Source: Clostridium algoriphilum (lineage in GTDB: Bacteria > Bacillota > Clostridia > Clostridiales > Clostridiaceae). Taken from it: DNA of 64,000 nt. The DNA lies in contig NZ_JAIZZK010000013.1 of assembly GCF_020443705.1 (NCBI RefSeq), positions 1 to 64,000 on the forward strand, written 5' to 3'. Every line of letters starts with the position of its first letter. Positions within the stretch are counted from its first letter, which is position 1. The position numbers and the translations under genes are program-made. Under the pieces are notes generated by a model that saw only the letters and a list, made by a program, of their open reading frames with translations, was not told the origin of the DNA and searched no databases. Shown here in pieces: positions 44,238 to 54,274 of this stretch.

Positions 44238-44972
44238 TTAATATATTATTTCTTGACCATTATGAGTTATTTCAACTGCATTTATATTAATTTTTTTCAT
44301 TCTACTTAAAAAGTCTTTAGTTTTTGATAAATCATTTCCAAAATGCATTGGTACAAGTAGGTTTGGATGAATGTTTTTTCCAAAGTACTCAACACCTATA
44401 TAATAAAACTCTTCAAGTCTTGGATCTACAGGGAAAAATGCTATATCTATACATTTTTCTTCTTTTAACTTCTCTATCTTATCTTTAAATGCAGACTCAG
44501 CTACTGATTGTTCCTTTAGACTATCTTCTTTCCAGTGCCACCAATTAAGATCTCCGGCATGAAAAACAGTTAGTCCATCCACCTTTACTAAAAACGATAT
44601 TCCAATGTCTGTTGAACCATAAGCTTTTATATAAACATCATCAATTAATTTTTCCTGGCCTTCTTCTATAAACGAATAATTTCGCTTATTTTTATCAGTT
44701 TGTATGTCACTGCTAAGTATATATTGTATATTATCGTTATATTTCTCCCAGTCCAATATTTTAGAATTAAAATGATCCTCATGACTATGTGATGAAAACA
44801 CATAAACGTTTTCCATTTTTTTAATATTTTCAGGTGATAAAACTACTGACTTTTTATTGTTTTTGTTATTTAGCGGTTCTCTATAATAATCAAATATCAA
44901 AAAATGACTTTTAGTTTTAATAGCAAACCCACTATGGAATATATAATATATTTTCGCTTCTTCTTTTCGCAT
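44238..44972 (-). CDS. Metallo-beta-lactamase-fold hydrolase
   Basis: The 244-residue protein has the zinc motif SSHSHEDHFN (HxHxDH) near residues 55-64. Further likely metal ligands are in FHAGDLNWWHWKED and LVPMHFGNDLSKTKDF. These define a metallo-beta-lactamase-fold hydrolase of the UlaG-like or uncharacterised group rather than an RNase J or glyoxalase II. It is cytoplasmic with no signal peptide. It stands alone with its own terminator. Substrate unknown. Confidence 0.88.
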   Translation of the reverse strand: MRKEEAKIYYIFHSGFAIKTKSHFLIFDYYREPLNNKNNKKSVVLSPENIKKMENVYVFSSHSHEDHFNSKILDWEKYNDNIQYILSSDIQTDKNKRNYSFIEEGQEKLIDDVYIKAYGSTDIGISFLVKVDGLTVFHAGDLNWWHWKEDSLKEQSVAESAFKDKIEKLKEEKCIDIAFFPVDPRLEEFYYIGVEYFGKNIHPNLLVPMHFGNDLSKTKDFLSRMKKININAVEITHNGQEIIY

Positions 44973-45100
44973 AATTTTCTCTCCTTTGCAATATAAAAAT
45001 TTAATTTAGTTGAAATTATATTAAACAGGTATAATATTAAAACTTTAAATGTCTATAAATTTACCCCCATTTTATAATGCTATAATTAAATTATATATGA

Positions 45101-45114
45101 ACATAGATCTATGT
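45101..45114. promoter_or_regulatory. 14-bp perfect palindrome upstream of the glyoxalase-fold gene
   Basis: ACATAGATCTATGT lies in the divergent region between the MBL-fold gene and the gene at 45240. It could be a dimeric repressor site, but in AT-rich DNA chance palindromes of this size occur. Confidence 0.35.
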
Positions 45115-45239
45115 ACATACAAATACATTATAAATAGTATTTTTATTTTTAGGATTGTATGAATAAAATATCAAGTAAGCATATAATGAGGATATGATAT
45201 ATGAGATATATTAAATATTTACAAAGGTGGTTATATTAA

Positions 45240-45608
45240 ATGAAGTTTTCTTTTGACCATAATAACATAAATGTATTAGATTTAGAAAAAAGCGTGGAAT
45301 TTTACAAAAATGCTTTAGGATTTGTAGAAACTAGAAGATTTCATCCAGACGATAATAGTTTTACTCTTGTATTTTTAGGTGATGAAGCAACTAAACATAA
45401 GTTAGAACTTACTTGTATGAATGATAGAACTGAGCCTTATAATTTAGGTGAAAATGAATTTCATCTTGCTGTAGTTACAGATGATTTTGATGAAGCCTAC
45501 AAGTATCATAAAAAAATGGGATGCATATGCTTTGAAAATAAGCCTATGGGAATATACTTTATTATGGATCCTGACGGTTACTGGACAGAAGTTATACCAA
45601 GAAAATAG
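45240..45608 (+). CDS. Glyoxalase/VOC-superfamily protein (lactoylglutathione lyase-like)
   Basis: The 122-residue protein has two beta-alpha-beta-beta-beta units of the VOC fold, starting MKFSFDHNNINVLDLEKSVE and ending GIYFIMDPDGYWTEVIPRK. Candidate metal ligands are His7, Glu in KLELTCM, His in NEFHLAVVTDD and Glu in YWTEVI. The pattern FYKNALGFVETRR is that of GloA-like enzymes, which isomerise the methylglyoxal-thiol hemithioacetal. In clostridia lacking glutathione the thiol is uncertain. AAAGGTGG is 9 bases before the ATG. It is monocistronic. Confidence 0.9.
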   Translation: MKFSFDHNNINVLDLEKSVEFYKNALGFVETRRFHPDDNSFTLVFLGDEATKHKLELTCMNDRTEPYNLGENEFHLAVVTDDFDEAYKYHKKMGCICFENKPMGIYFIMDPDGYWTEVIPRK

Positions 45609-45644
45609 TAATGTATTATTTTATAAATATGAATAATTGAAATT

Positions 45645-45680
45645 AAGGGCCCATTCTTAAGATAGTAAATGGGTCCTTAA
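45645..45680 (+). terminator. Hairpin after the glyoxalase-fold gene
   Basis: AAGGGCCCATT and AATGGGTCCTT (one G-U pair) form a stem with a 12-base loop. It lacks a full T-run, so it is a weaker terminator call. Confidence 0.55.
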
Positions 45681-45895
45681 TAAGTATGTCCAATTCATCG
45701 TAGTTATTACAATGTTTTAAATAACTATCATTATAATAATTTATTATAATAATGATTACTAGTTAACCGAACTTTAATGATTTTTTCATAAAAACACTAA
45801 ATAAAAAGTTATTTTGTTCGAAGATTATTATATGATATTATTTTATTTATTATATTGCATTTAGTATTATGTGAATTGCATATTAGGAGGATTTT

Positions 45896-46684
45896 ATGAA
45901 TATTTTTTCAATTATATTTTTAGTAGTAAGTTTTGGTTCAATGATTGGTGCATTCATTTTAGAAGGTGGAAGCCCTACTATGCTTGCAGCTGGCAGTGCT
46001 GCTATAATCGTTTTTGGAGGTACTATTGGATCTGTAGGTCTCGGAACCTCACCAAAAAAATTAAAAAATATTCCAGCAATGCTTAAAATTATATTTACAG
46101 CTAAAGAAAAAGACTTAGTAGAAATTGTTAACTATTTTAAGCAATTATCCTTTAAAACTAGAAAAGAGGGTTTACTTAGTATTGAAGCTGAAATAACAGA
46201 TGAATTAGACCCCTTTATGAAAAAAGGTTTGCAACTAGTTGTAGATGGAGTAGACCCTCAAATGGTAAAAACTATATTAGAGTTCGAACTTGAATCAACC
46301 TATGATAGGCATAAAGAAAATGCTGCAATTTTTGAATCAGCAGGTGGATTTGCACCTACTATGGGTGTTATAGGTACAGTTATGGGTCTAGTTCAAGTTT
46401 TAAGTAACCTCGCTGACCCATCTGTTTTAGGAGAGAAAATCGCCGTTGCATTTATAGCTACCCTTTATGGTGTTGGGTCTGCAAATTTAATATTTCTTCC
46501 TTTGGGAGCAAGATTAAAGGATTTAAATAATGAAGAAACTAAAGAAAAGCAACTAATAATAGAAGCTGTTCTTCTTATGCAAGAAGGTGCAAATCCTAAT
46601 ATACTAGCAGAAAAGTTAAAAGGGTTCCTAGATAAGAAACAAATAAAAAGATTTGATGAAATAAATAATGAGGGAATACAATAA
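45896..46684 (+). CDS. motA: Flagellar motor stator protein MotA
   Basis: The 262-residue protein has four membrane segments and a large cytoplasmic loop. The conserved GGFAPTMGVIGTVMGLVQVL segment lies near residues 147-166 and IAVAFIATLYGVGSANLIFL forms helices 3-4. The expected length is 250-290. With MotB it forms the proton- or sodium-driven stator. AGGAGG precedes the ATG. The stop overlaps the motB start (TAATG), showing coupling. The pair lies outside any flagellar cluster in this window. Confidence 0.95.
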   Translation: MNIFSIIFLVVSFGSMIGAFILEGGSPTMLAAGSAAIIVFGGTIGSVGLGTSPKKLKNIPAMLKIIFTAKEKDLVEIVNYFKQLSFKTRKEGLLSIEAEITDELDPFMKKGLQLVVDGVDPQMVKTILEFELESTYDRHKENAAIFESAGGFAPTMGVIGTVMGLVQVLSNLADPSVLGEKIAVAFIATLYGVGSANLIFLPLGARLKDLNNEETKEKQLIIEAVLLMQEGANPNILAEKLKGFLDKKQIKRFDEINNEGIQ

Positions 46685-47469
46685 TGAAAAAGCGAGAGGA
46701 AAAAGAATCCAATGGTGATCGATGGCTTTTAACTTATTCAGATCTGATAACTTTACTTATGATTTTTTTTGTTATTATGTATGCATCAAGTACTGTTGAT
46801 GCAACTAAGTACAAACAGCTATCCCAATCACTTAATTCAGCTTTTGATGGTGGTAGTGGTAAATCTATTATTGGAGATCAATCAGGTGTAAGTATTTTAG
46901 ATTCCAGTGGTACAACAACTTCAAAAACTACAGTAGTTGATAATACAACATCTAATGCCAAAGCAACAGCTACAACTAAGGCATTAGAAGAAAACAAAAT
47001 GGAAGCTATTAAACAAAATGTGGACAACTATTTGAAAAAAAATGGTCTAAGTAGTAGTGTATCCACTAAAATAGACGAAAGAGGGCTTGCTGTAAGTCTT
47101 AAGAGTACACTGCTCTTTGATGTCGGTAAAGCAGATGTTATAAATGTCTCTTCTAAAAAGTTAATTAGCATAGGTAAAATGCTTAACAAAGTTAATAATT
47201 ATATAAGAATAGAAGGGCACACAGATAGTACTCCTATTAGCAATAATGAATTTAGCTCAAACTGGCAGCTTTCTGCGATTCGCGCAACTAACGTAACAGA
47301 ATTACTTATTTCACAATCTGGAATCAATCCTAAAAGGATATCCTCAGTAGCCTATGGAGAAAATAGATCAATTGCATCTAATAGTACCACAGCCGGAAAA
47401 GCTAAGAATAGAACTGTAGATATTATAATATTAAGTAGCCTATTCTCAAAAACAGAAGTTATTAAATAA
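46684..47469 (+). CDS. motB: Flagellar motor stator protein MotB
   Basis: The 261-residue protein has one N-terminal helix with the essential acidic residue (Asp20 in WLLTYSDLITLLMIFFVIMY). A Thr/Ser-rich plug and linker (about 50-105) follows, then a C-terminal OmpA-type peptidoglycan-binding domain (about 135-255) with YIRIEGHTDSTPI and NRTVDIIILS. The asparate conducts ions and the OmpA domain anchors the stator to the wall. The start overlaps the motA stop. A terminator follows at once, so motAB is a two-gene operon. Confidence 0.95.
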   Translation: MKKREEKESNGDRWLLTYSDLITLLMIFFVIMYASSTVDATKYKQLSQSLNSAFDGGSGKSIIGDQSGVSILDSSGTTTSKTTVVDNTTSNAKATATTKALEENKMEAIKQNVDNYLKKNGLSSSVSTKIDERGLAVSLKSTLLFDVGKADVINVSSKKLISIGKMLNKVNNYIRIEGHTDSTPISNNEFSSNWQLSAIRATNVTELLISQSGINPKRISSVAYGENRSIASNSTTAGKAKNRTVDIIILSSLFSKTEVIK

Positions 47470-47503
47470 AAGATGTTGCTATTTTATTAGCAACATCTTT
47501 TAT
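47467..47503 (+). terminator. Bidirectional terminator between motB and clpA
   Basis: AAAGATGTTGCT and AGCAACATCTTTT pair around an ATTTTATT loop, with A-run and T-run on the two sides. Confidence 0.9.
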
Positions 47504-49800
47504 TAATTTTCTTTAATTATTTTAAGTTTATCATCAACAATATCAATTGTTGCACTACCGCCTGTGCTAAGGTCTCCAAACAACACTTCATCTACAAAGT
47601 AAGTCTTTATTTCTTGTTGCACTACTCTGTTAATCTCTCTAGCACCATAAGCCTCTGAAAATCCTTTTTTACTTAACCAAGTATATAAATTTTCTGTAAC
47701 TTTTAATTTTATATTCTTAGTTAAAAGTTTTTCTTCAAACTGTTTCATTGCTTTCTTAGCTATCTCAAGAGCCATAATTTTATCAATTTTATTGAATGCA
47801 ATTATATTATCTAATCTATTTCTAAATTCTGGTGAGAATACTCGTTCCACTTCTTTAGATATTGCTTCCCCTGACCCTGTTCTGTCTCCAAAACCAATTA
47901 TATGTTTACTAGCCTCCCTTGCACCAGCATTAGAAGTCATTATTAATATAACATTTCTAAAGTCAGCCTTCTTGCCAGTATTATCTGTAAGTGTTGCATA
48001 ATCCATAACTTGAAGTAACACATTAAATATATCAGGATGAGCTTTTTCTATTTCATCTAGAAGTAGAACACAATATGGATTCTTTTTAATAGAATCAATT
48101 AATAATCCCCCTTCTTCATATCCTACGTATCCTGGTGGTGCACCTATAAGTCTTGCGACAGTATGTTTCTCCTGAAATTCACTCATATCAAATCTTATAA
48201 GCGGAATAGCTAAGCTTTTTGATAATTGCTTGCTTATTTCTGTCTTTCCAACTCCTGTAGGACCCACAAAAAGGAGAGATGCTATTGGCTTATCTTCTTC
48301 ATTAAAACCTGCCCTAGATCTCTTTATAGCTCTTACTAATGTGTCTATTGCTGTGCTTTGCCCAAAAACTTGTTTCTTCAAGTTAGTGTCTAGATTTTTT
48401 AATGTATCTGCTTCATTATTTGATACACTTTGTTCTGGAATCTTTGCGATTGTAGCTACTATTTTTTCAACTGCATTAGCTGTAATAATAATAGTTTCTT
48501 CATTATCCCCAGCAAATAGCCTCGCATAAGCACCTGCTTCATCCATAATGTCTATAGCTTTATCTGGAAGAAATCTATCTTTAATATACTTACTAGACAA
48601 TTGTACTGCTGTTTTTAAAGCTTTCTCTTCGTATTGAACCTTATGATAAGCTTCATATTTATCCTTGAGTCCCATAAGAATATCAAAAGTATCCTCAATG
48701 GAAGGCTCTGGCACTTCAATCTTTTGAAATCTTCTAGCTAATGCGCTATCTTTTTCAAAATGCTTCTTATATTCATCATAAGTTGTTGCTCCAATAAACC
48801 TTACCTTACCATCGGCAAGAAAAGGTTTTAAGATATTTGAAGCATCCATAGACCCACCTGAAACTGCACCTGCTCCAACTATAGTATGAATTTCATCTAT
48901 ATATACTATAGGTTTATCTTCCTTACTAATCTCACTTAACACTTTTTTAATACGTTCTTCGAAATCTCCTCTATACTTTGTACCTGCGAGAAGCGAGCCC
49001 ATATCCAAATAATATATTTTACTCCCTTGTAGTAACTTCGGCACCTTATTTTCCACAATCAATTGTGCTAGACCCTCTGTTATAGCGGTTTTACCAACTC
49101 CAGGTTCCCCTACGTGTACAGGATTATTCTTAAGTCTCCTACATAATACTTGAAGTGTTCTGAGCAAAATATCTTGCCTCCCAATAAGAGGATCCATTTC
49201 TCCTTTGCTAGCTTTTTCTGTTAACTCCACAGTAAAGTTGCTCAGAAAATTTTCTTTCCCAGTAGGGTTGCTTGCTTCCTCCTCATATGAATATTCTATA
49301 TCCTCTTCATTTTCAGTAAAACTTACTGGTTCTTCACCCTCGTGATTCGCTGCTCTACCAAAGTCAAAAGTATCTACAACAGATATACCATGCGCCATAT
49401 AATTAAGAAGATCTCTCCTCTTTATTTGCTGTTCCCTCAAAAAATAAGAAGCAAAGCTTTCCTCATCATCATAAATAGCTACAATCACATCACCTATCGT
49501 AACCAGATCTTTCCCTGAGAGCATAACGTGATCTGCGGCTGTTGATAATATGGTTTGAATTCCAACTGTTTGAATTGGTTCTGTATCTTCAACAATTTCT
49601 ACGTTTTCTTTTAAATATTTATTTATTTGGTTTTTAAGTCTTTTAACACTCCCACCACTGTTCTCAATTATTTCCATACCCTCTTCAAAAAATAGAGAAG
49701 CATATAGAATATGTTCTGGTGTAAAGTATTCATGATTTGACATCTGAGCTTCATTATAAGCTGCAGTAATAATCTCATTTACTATATTATCTAATTGCAT
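47503..49800 (-). CDS. clpA: ATP-dependent Clp protease ATP-binding subunit ClpA
   Basis: The 765-residue AAA+ unfoldase has a Clp N domain (about 1-145) and two ATPase modules, with Walker A motifs [11 protein letters not shown] (first) and [12 protein letters not shown] (second). It has no ClpB-type long middle coiled coil. It unfolds substrates for ClpP. Placement two bases after clpS is diagnostic for ClpA rather than ClpC. Both modules have intact Walker B motifs (VYIDEIHT and LLLDEIEKA). The ClpP-binding loop is expected in the second module near IIGFGDRTG. Confidence 0.95.
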   Translation of the reverse strand: MQLDNIVNEIITAAYNEAQMSNHEYFTPEHILYASLFFEEGMEIIENSGGSVKRLKNQINKYLKENVEIVEDTEPIQTVGIQTILSTAADHVMLSGKDLVTIGDVIVAIYDDEESFASYFLREQQIKRRDLLNYMAHGISVVDTFDFGRAANHEGEEPVSFTENEEDIEYSYEEEASNPTGKENFLSNFTVELTEKASKGEMDPLIGRQDILLRTLQVLCRRLKNNPVHVGEPGVGKTAITEGLAQLIVENKVPKLLQGSKIYYLDMGSLLAGTKYRGDFEERIKKVLSEISKEDKPIVYIDEIHTIVGAGAVSGGSMDASNILKPFLADGKVRFIGATTYDEYKKHFEKDSALARRFQKIEVPEPSIEDTFDILMGLKDKYEAYHKVQYEEKALKTAVQLSSKYIKDRFLPDKAIDIMDEAGAYARLFAGDNEETIIITANAVEKIVATIAKIPEQSVSNNEADTLKNLDTNLKKQVFGQSTAIDTLVRAIKRSRAGFNEEDKPIASLLFVGPTGVGKTEISKQLSKSLAIPLIRFDMSEFQEKHTVARLIGAPPGYVGYEEGGLLIDSIKKNPYCVLLLDEIEKAHPDIFNVLLQVMDYATLTDNTGKKADFRNVILIMTSNAGAREASKHIIGFGDRTGSGEAISKEVERVFSPEFRNRLDNIIAFNKIDKIMALEIAKKAMKQFEEKLLTKNIKLKVTENLYTWLSKKGFSEAYGAREINRVVQQEIKTYFVDEVLFGDLSTGGSATIDIVDDKLKIIKEN

Positions 49801-49802
49801 AA

Positions 49803-50120
49803 TTACTCCTCTTCTAAGGTTAGTTTCAATGGAAATCCACTTTCCTCACACATCTGCATAGTTTGATTTATTTTTGTAAGACCTACATCATAGCTGTATA
49901 TTCCTGCAATACCATTACCCTTTTTATGAACATCAAACATAATTCTTGTGGCTTCCACAACCTGTTTTTTAAAAACCCCAACTAAAACCTGAACAACAAA
50001 ATCCATACTTGTATAATCATCATTATGAATAATCACCATGTATTTATTAGGTTTCTTAATTTTCGTTTCTGCTTTTTCTTTAATACTTATTTCTTCATTG
50101 GAAGTCCTTTTTTCTGACAT
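49803..50120 (-). CDS. clpS: ClpA adaptor ClpS
   Basis: The adaptor has the ClpS core NKYMVIIHNDDYTSMDFVVQ followed by FKKQVVEATRIMFDVHKKGN and GIYSYDVG. The N-degron pocket residues (Asn-Asp-Asp, Met, His) are present. It binds N-terminal degron substrates and hands them to ClpA. I choose the ATG at 50120 (105 residues, MSEKRTSNEE) because GAGGT is eight bases before it; an in-frame GTG at 50135 has no ribosome site. It forms a two-gene operon with clpA. Confidence 0.95.
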   Translation of the reverse strand: MSEKRTSNEEISIKEKAETKIKKPNKYMVIIHNDDYTSMDFVVQVLVGVFKKQVVEATRIMFDVHKKGNGIAGIYSYDVGLTKINQTMQMCEESGFPLKLTLEEE

Positions 50121-50339
50121 AATTAAATACCTCACTGTTTTAATTAAATTTATGTTAAATCATTTTATGTTAAATCATTTTAAAAAATTACTAATCTATT
50201 AAATTTTATTCACATTACTTAAAGACTATTATATCCTACTTATTTATATATTACTGCAATTACAAATATTAAACTTAAAAAATTACTAGTATTTATAATT
50301 CATTTATTTATTTTCTCTAAAACCTTGTTTTAAAATAAC

Positions 50340-50367
50340 AAAAACCCCAAGATATCTTGGAGTTTAA
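50340..50367 (-). terminator. Terminator after the 50423 gene
   Basis: AAACTCCAAG and CTTGGGGTTT (minus strand, G-U pairs) flank a short ATAT loop and are followed by TTTGTTATTTT. Confidence 0.8.
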
Positions 50368-50422
50368 CTATTTTAATATATTTTTTTATCTTCTATAATG
50401 TTTTCAAGTTTAATTAACAAAT

Positions 50423-50803
50423 TTATTGTAATCTCATTTTAGTTATTTCTTTATAGTATGTGATACTCCCAGCTTCATCCTCGGTAATTAAGCCATCTAC
50501 AAGTAATATATTGTCAATATCCACCATTTTAAAGGCTTTAGTTTTTTGATTATGTGCATCACAAATTTTAAGACTTAGATTTTTCTCTTTTTTATCACCA
50601 GTCTTTATTAAAAATAATACATTTTCATCTATATCAGAAAGGTCTTTAAAAATATTAAAATCTTCATTTATTAATAATGATTTAATTACATCTTTTCTTA
50701 AATCATTCTTTATAATTGCTATAGTATCATCATGCTTAATGAGATATTCAGATATAAAACCTACTAATTCTTTTTTTGATTGAAATAGTTGAATATTTGA
50801 CAT
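50423..50803 (-). CDS. Hypothetical cytoplasmic protein
   Basis: I do not recognise this 126-residue protein. It starts MSNIQLFQSKKELVGFISEY and alternates helical and beta-prone stretches (HDDTIAIIKNDLRKDVIKSL, ENVLFLIKTGDKKEKNLSLK, MVDIDNILLVDGLITEDEAG). One cysteine is present and no membrane segment. AGGAGG precedes the ATG. It is monocistronic with its own terminator and a 380-base intergenic region upstream. The even alternation suggests a small alpha/beta fold. Confidence 0.75.
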   Translation of the reverse strand: MSNIQLFQSKKELVGFISEYLIKHDDTIAIIKNDLRKDVIKSLLINEDFNIFKDLSDIDENVLFLIKTGDKKEKNLSLKICDAHNQKTKAFKMVDIDNILLVDGLITEDEAGSITYYKEITKMRLQ

Positions 50804-51142
50804 TTATATTACCTCCTAAATTAATAGAATAAAATATTCGCTTGTATATATACATTATATTGTATTTTAATGCATAAGTCAATAGACAGGTATAATATTT
50901 TATTAAAGCTTAGAAGTGTTTATACAAGCCATTATATAGTATTATTATTATAAGATGCTAATATTCAAGATAATATTTATGTGTATTATCTTGAATAATT
51001 ATTCATATATACGTATATTTATATATACAATGAATTCTATTCAATATAACTTTTTATAAATTTATATAATTTATCCATTCCAAATACAATTAAGGGATGC
51101 TCAGAATGTTTAAGAATATGTACAAAAATCAATTTTAAAGGC
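50804..51142. other. Intergenic with an orphan hairpin
   Basis: About 340 AT-rich bases between the hypothetical gene and the NUDIX terminator. ATTCAAGATAATA (50963-50975) and TATTATCTTGAAT (50984-50996) form a perfect 13-bp hairpin with an eight-base loop, followed by AATTATTCAT rather than a T-run. No ORF is evident. Confidence 0.5.
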
Positions 51143-51180
51143 TAAAATAAGCAGAGAAAGATATCCCTGCTTATTTTATA
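51141..51180 (-). terminator. Terminator downstream of the NUDIX gene
   Basis: AAAATAAGCAG and CTGCTTATTTT pair around a 12-base loop directly after the stop codon (minus-strand direction). Confidence 0.75.
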
Positions 51181-51185
51181 GTTAT

Positions 51186-51728
51186 TTATTTTTCCTGACA
51201 TATTGCCAATGCCTCTTTACCTATAATTTCTTTAGCTTTTGTCAAAAATGCTAAATCTCTTTTCTGAATGAATTTCCCCATATAATCAGTCGGTTTATCA
51301 TTTTCAATAGTTGCAATGGCATCTTCAAACTTCATCCACTTTAACTGAAAACCAGCATCTAACTCTTCTTTTGTAAAAGACGGGCTATCTACTATTTCCT
51401 TAACCTTTGCTAGGAAGCAATAAGATATTTGCAGTTGCTTAAATCTATCTCTGTATTCAATAATAGTACCTATTTCCGATATAATATCTATTTTCGCTCC
51501 TACTTCTTCCATAACTTCACGATTTAGAGCTTCAATGATACTCTCACCCTTCTCAATACCACCACCGGGTAATTTATGATACATATTTTTAGATACAAAA
51601 GGAAATGCAATTTGATTTAAACTATTAAATAAAACTGCCCTTGATGCTTTTCTAACTTTGTATAGCTTTTCTAAATCAGATTTTGCATATCCGATATGCT
51701 CTTCATATATTTCAGTTATTAACTCCAT
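51186..51728 (-). CDS. NUDIX hydrolase
   Basis: The 180-residue protein has the Nudix box within GGGIEKGESIIEALNREVME followed by EVG, matching Gx5Ex7REUxEExGU, in a domain of about residues 25-150. It hydrolyses a nucleoside diphosphate linked to another group, but the substrate cannot be read from the box. It lies about 50 bases after proA in the same direction and may be the third gene of the proBA unit. A terminator follows. The C-terminal extension ENDKPTDYMGKFIQKRDLAF occurs in a subgroup of Firmicute Nudix proteins. Confidence 0.92.
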   Translation of the reverse strand: MELITEIYEEHIGYAKSDLEKLYKVRKASRAVLFNSLNQIAFPFVSKNMYHKLPGGGIEKGESIIEALNREVMEEVGAKIDIISEIGTIIEYRDRFKQLQISYCFLAKVKEIVDSPSFTKEELDAGFQLKWMKFEDAIATIENDKPTDYMGKFIQKRDLAFLTKAKEIIGKEALAICQEK

Positions 51729-51779
51729 AAATTAAATCCCTTTCCAAGACTATATTTGCATTTTGCTTTAAATTGATCT

Positions 51780-53036
51780 TTACTTTCTAACTTGCCCATC
51801 ACCATATATAAGATATTTTGTAGTTGTAAGTTGTACAAGTCCCATCGGACCTCTAGCATGAAGTTTTTGATTGCTTATGCCTATCTCTGCCCCAAACCCG
51901 AATTCCGCACCATCAGTAAATCTTGTAGATGCATTCACATATACACAAGAAGCATCAACTTCCCTTAAAAATCTCTGGGAATTTGTGTAATTATTAGTGA
52001 TTATGGCCTCTGAATGTTTTGTCCCATATTCAAAGATATGATTAATAGCATCATCCATTGAATTAACAATTTTGATTGAAAGTATTAAATCTAAATACTC
52101 AGTAGCCCAATCAGCGTCTGTTGCTGCTTTAGCGCCTTGTATAATTCCTATTCCTTTCTCACATATTCTAATTTCTACACCTAATTCATAAAGTTTTTTT
52201 GAGAGTTTAGGTAGGAATGCGCCCGCAACATTTTTATGAACAAGCACTGTTTCAACTGCATTACACACTCCTGGTCTTTGAGTTTTAGCATTAATTATAA
52301 TTTCTTGTGCCATATTTAAATCTGCATCTTCATCCACATATATATGACAAATACCTGACCCCGTTTCAATTACTGGTACAGTAGCATTTGCTATAATGGC
52401 TTTTTTAAGTCCCTTGCCACCTCTTGGAATAATAACGTCTACATACTCATTCATCTTAACTAATTTATTAACTAATTCTCTATCCACCTTATCAATAAGC
52501 TGAATGCATCCTTCTGGAAGCCCTACCAAAGTGGCAGCTTCAATAATAACACTCGCTAAAGCCTTATTAGTATTTATAGCCTCTGTCCCGCCTCTAAGTA
52601 TTATTGAGTTTCCTGCCTTTATGCATAAAGCTGCTGCATCTACAGTTACGTTAGGCCTTGATTCATATATCATACCTATAACTCCGAGTGGTACTCTTAC
52701 CATAGAAATATCTAAGTTATTTGGTCTTTTCCATCTTTTTATTCCTTCTCCAATTGGATCTTGCAAATTTGCAACATTTTTAAGACCCTCAGCCATTTTC
52801 TCAATTCTCTGGTCATTAATCATTAACCTATCTAGCATAGCAAGGGATAAATTATTTTTTCTCCCTAATTCCATATCCTTCATATTTTCTTTTATTATAG
52901 TGTCTTTATTGATTATTAGAGCTTCCGCCATGTTTAAGAGTGCATCATTTTTCGTAATGGTACTAACCGTAACCATAATTCTAGAAGCATCTTTAGCTTT
53001 CCTACCTATGTCTATAATATAATTATCAAAATTCAT
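51780..53036 (-). CDS. proA: Gamma-glutamyl phosphate reductase
   Basis: The 418-residue protein matches ProA: GVIGMIYESRPNVTVDAAAL, the NADP-binding ILRGGTEAINTNKALASVII, and the active-site Cys in QRPGVCNAVETVLVHK. The C-terminal ARGPMGLVQLTTTKYLIYGD is typical. It reduces gamma-glutamyl phosphate to glutamate-5-semialdehyde, the second step of proline synthesis. It follows proB by about 90 bases in the same direction. GGAGGAG is seven bases before the ATG. Length and ends agree with bacterial ProA (about 415 residues). Confidence 0.97.
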   Translation of the reverse strand: MNFDNYIIDIGRKAKDASRIMVTVSTITKNDALLNMAEALIINKDTIIKENMKDMELGRKNNLSLAMLDRLMINDQRIEKMAEGLKNVANLQDPIGEGIKRWKRPNNLDISMVRVPLGVIGMIYESRPNVTVDAAALCIKAGNSIILRGGTEAINTNKALASVIIEAATLVGLPEGCIQLIDKVDRELVNKLVKMNEYVDVIIPRGGKGLKKAIIANATVPVIETGSGICHIYVDEDADLNMAQEIIINAKTQRPGVCNAVETVLVHKNVAGAFLPKLSKKLYELGVEIRICEKGIGIIQGAKAATDADWATEYLDLILSIKIVNSMDDAINHIFEYGTKHSEAIITNNYTNSQRFLREVDASCVYVNASTRFTDGAEFGFGAEIGISNQKLHARGPMGLVQLTTTKYLIYGDGQVRK

Positions 53037-53124
53037 TATTTCTCCTCCTTTTTTTCCTTTATAGTCGATAACAGTTGCTACTATTTTATTATATTAAAGT
53101 AATGTACCCTACATTATTTATCAT

Positions 53125-53931
53125 CTATAGTAAATTTGTTCTTTGGAATAAAGTACCTATTTCAATTCCTTCTAATATGTCAGTAATAACATTAAGTACT
53201 GAGCCTTCTGCAATAATCATAGATGCATTTGAGGCTACCACAATTTCTGCTGCCTTTATCTTAGTTGCCATACCACCAGTGCCAAGATCTGTTCCAGCAC
53301 CTTCTGCCGACTTCTTAATTTCATTGGTTATTTCTGATACATTATAAATCATTTTTGCATTGGGATTTGTCTTAGGGTTTGCATCGTACAATCCCTCAAT
53401 ATCAGAAAGTATTATCAATAAATCTGCGCCTATTAGGTTTGTAACCATAGCTGATAATGTGTCATTGTCTCCAACCATTATTTCGTCAACAATTACAGCA
53501 TCATTTTCATTAACTACAGGAATAACTCCTTGAGAGAGTAGCATTAAAAATGTATTATGAGCATTCAAATATCTTGTTTTATCTTCAAAATCCTCTTTTG
53601 TCAAAAGAATTTGCGCAGTAGTTTTTCCATACTCTGAAAAAAACTTTTCATACATATGAATCAAAATGCCTTGACCTACAGCTGCTGCTGCCTGCTTTTC
53701 TGGTATTGTTTCAGGCCTTATTGTATGTCCTAGTTTCCCCATACCAGCTCCTATAGCCCCAGATGTAACAAGTACTACCTGAATTCCTTGATTATGTATG
53801 TCTGCTAATTGTCTTATAAGATTCTCAATATGTTTATAATTTAATAGGCCTGTAGAGTGAGTTAATGTTGAAGTTCCTACCTTTACCACAATTCTTGTTA
53901 CATCTTTTAAATACTCTTTTCTATTGTTCAT
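53125..53931 (-). CDS. proB: Glutamate 5-kinase (short form without PUA domain)
   Basis: The 268-residue amino-acid kinase has [20 protein letters not shown] at the start, [16 protein letters not shown] and a C-terminal [20 protein letters not shown]. It phosphorylates glutamate in proline synthesis and is usually inhibited by proline. It lacks the C-terminal PUA domain of the Escherichia coli enzyme (367 residues), as in many Firmicutes. The ATG at 53931 is chosen because GAGGGGGAG lies at good spacing, rather than the ATG six codons earlier inside that box. No T-box for proline is visible upstream. Confidence 0.95.
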   Translation of the reverse strand: MNNRKEYLKDVTRIVVKVGTSTLTHSTGLLNYKHIENLIRQLADIHNQGIQVVLVTSGAIGAGMGKLGHTIRPETIPEKQAAAAVGQGILIHMYEKFFSEYGKTTAQILLTKEDFEDKTRYLNAHNTFLMLLSQGVIPVVNENDAVIVDEIMVGDNDTLSAMVTNLIGADLLIILSDIEGLYDANPKTNPNAKMIYNVSEITNEIKKSAEGAGTDLGTGGMATKIKAAEIVVASNASMIIAEGSVLNVITDILEGIEIGTLFQRTNLL

Positions 53932-54274
53932 GTAAACACTCCCCCTCATCTCGCAAAATTCTTGTTAAATTCACATCTTTATAAATCAAAAATTCTTCAT
54001 GCAAATTTAAAGATATTTTATACTTTTACTTATATGTAATCTAATCTTACACCATATAATGATAAATTTCCATTTATATATATTACGTAACAATTGTGAC
54101 TTACTTTCACAAATTGATATGATATATTTAAAACTAATAATAGTTATCAATATGTAAGTATGTATATAATAATCCCTTTTGAATAAGCTAATATATTAAT
54201 ACATACAATTTGTTATTATAATATATGATTAAGGCTTATTACTCAATTAAATATTAACCCTAGGAGGAATAATT
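53932..54274. other. Divergent intergenic, no gene seen
   Basis: About 340 AT-rich bases between proB and the hemerythrin-like gene. No T-box, riboswitch or ORF with ribosome site was found. Both promoters are expected here. Confidence 0.45.
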
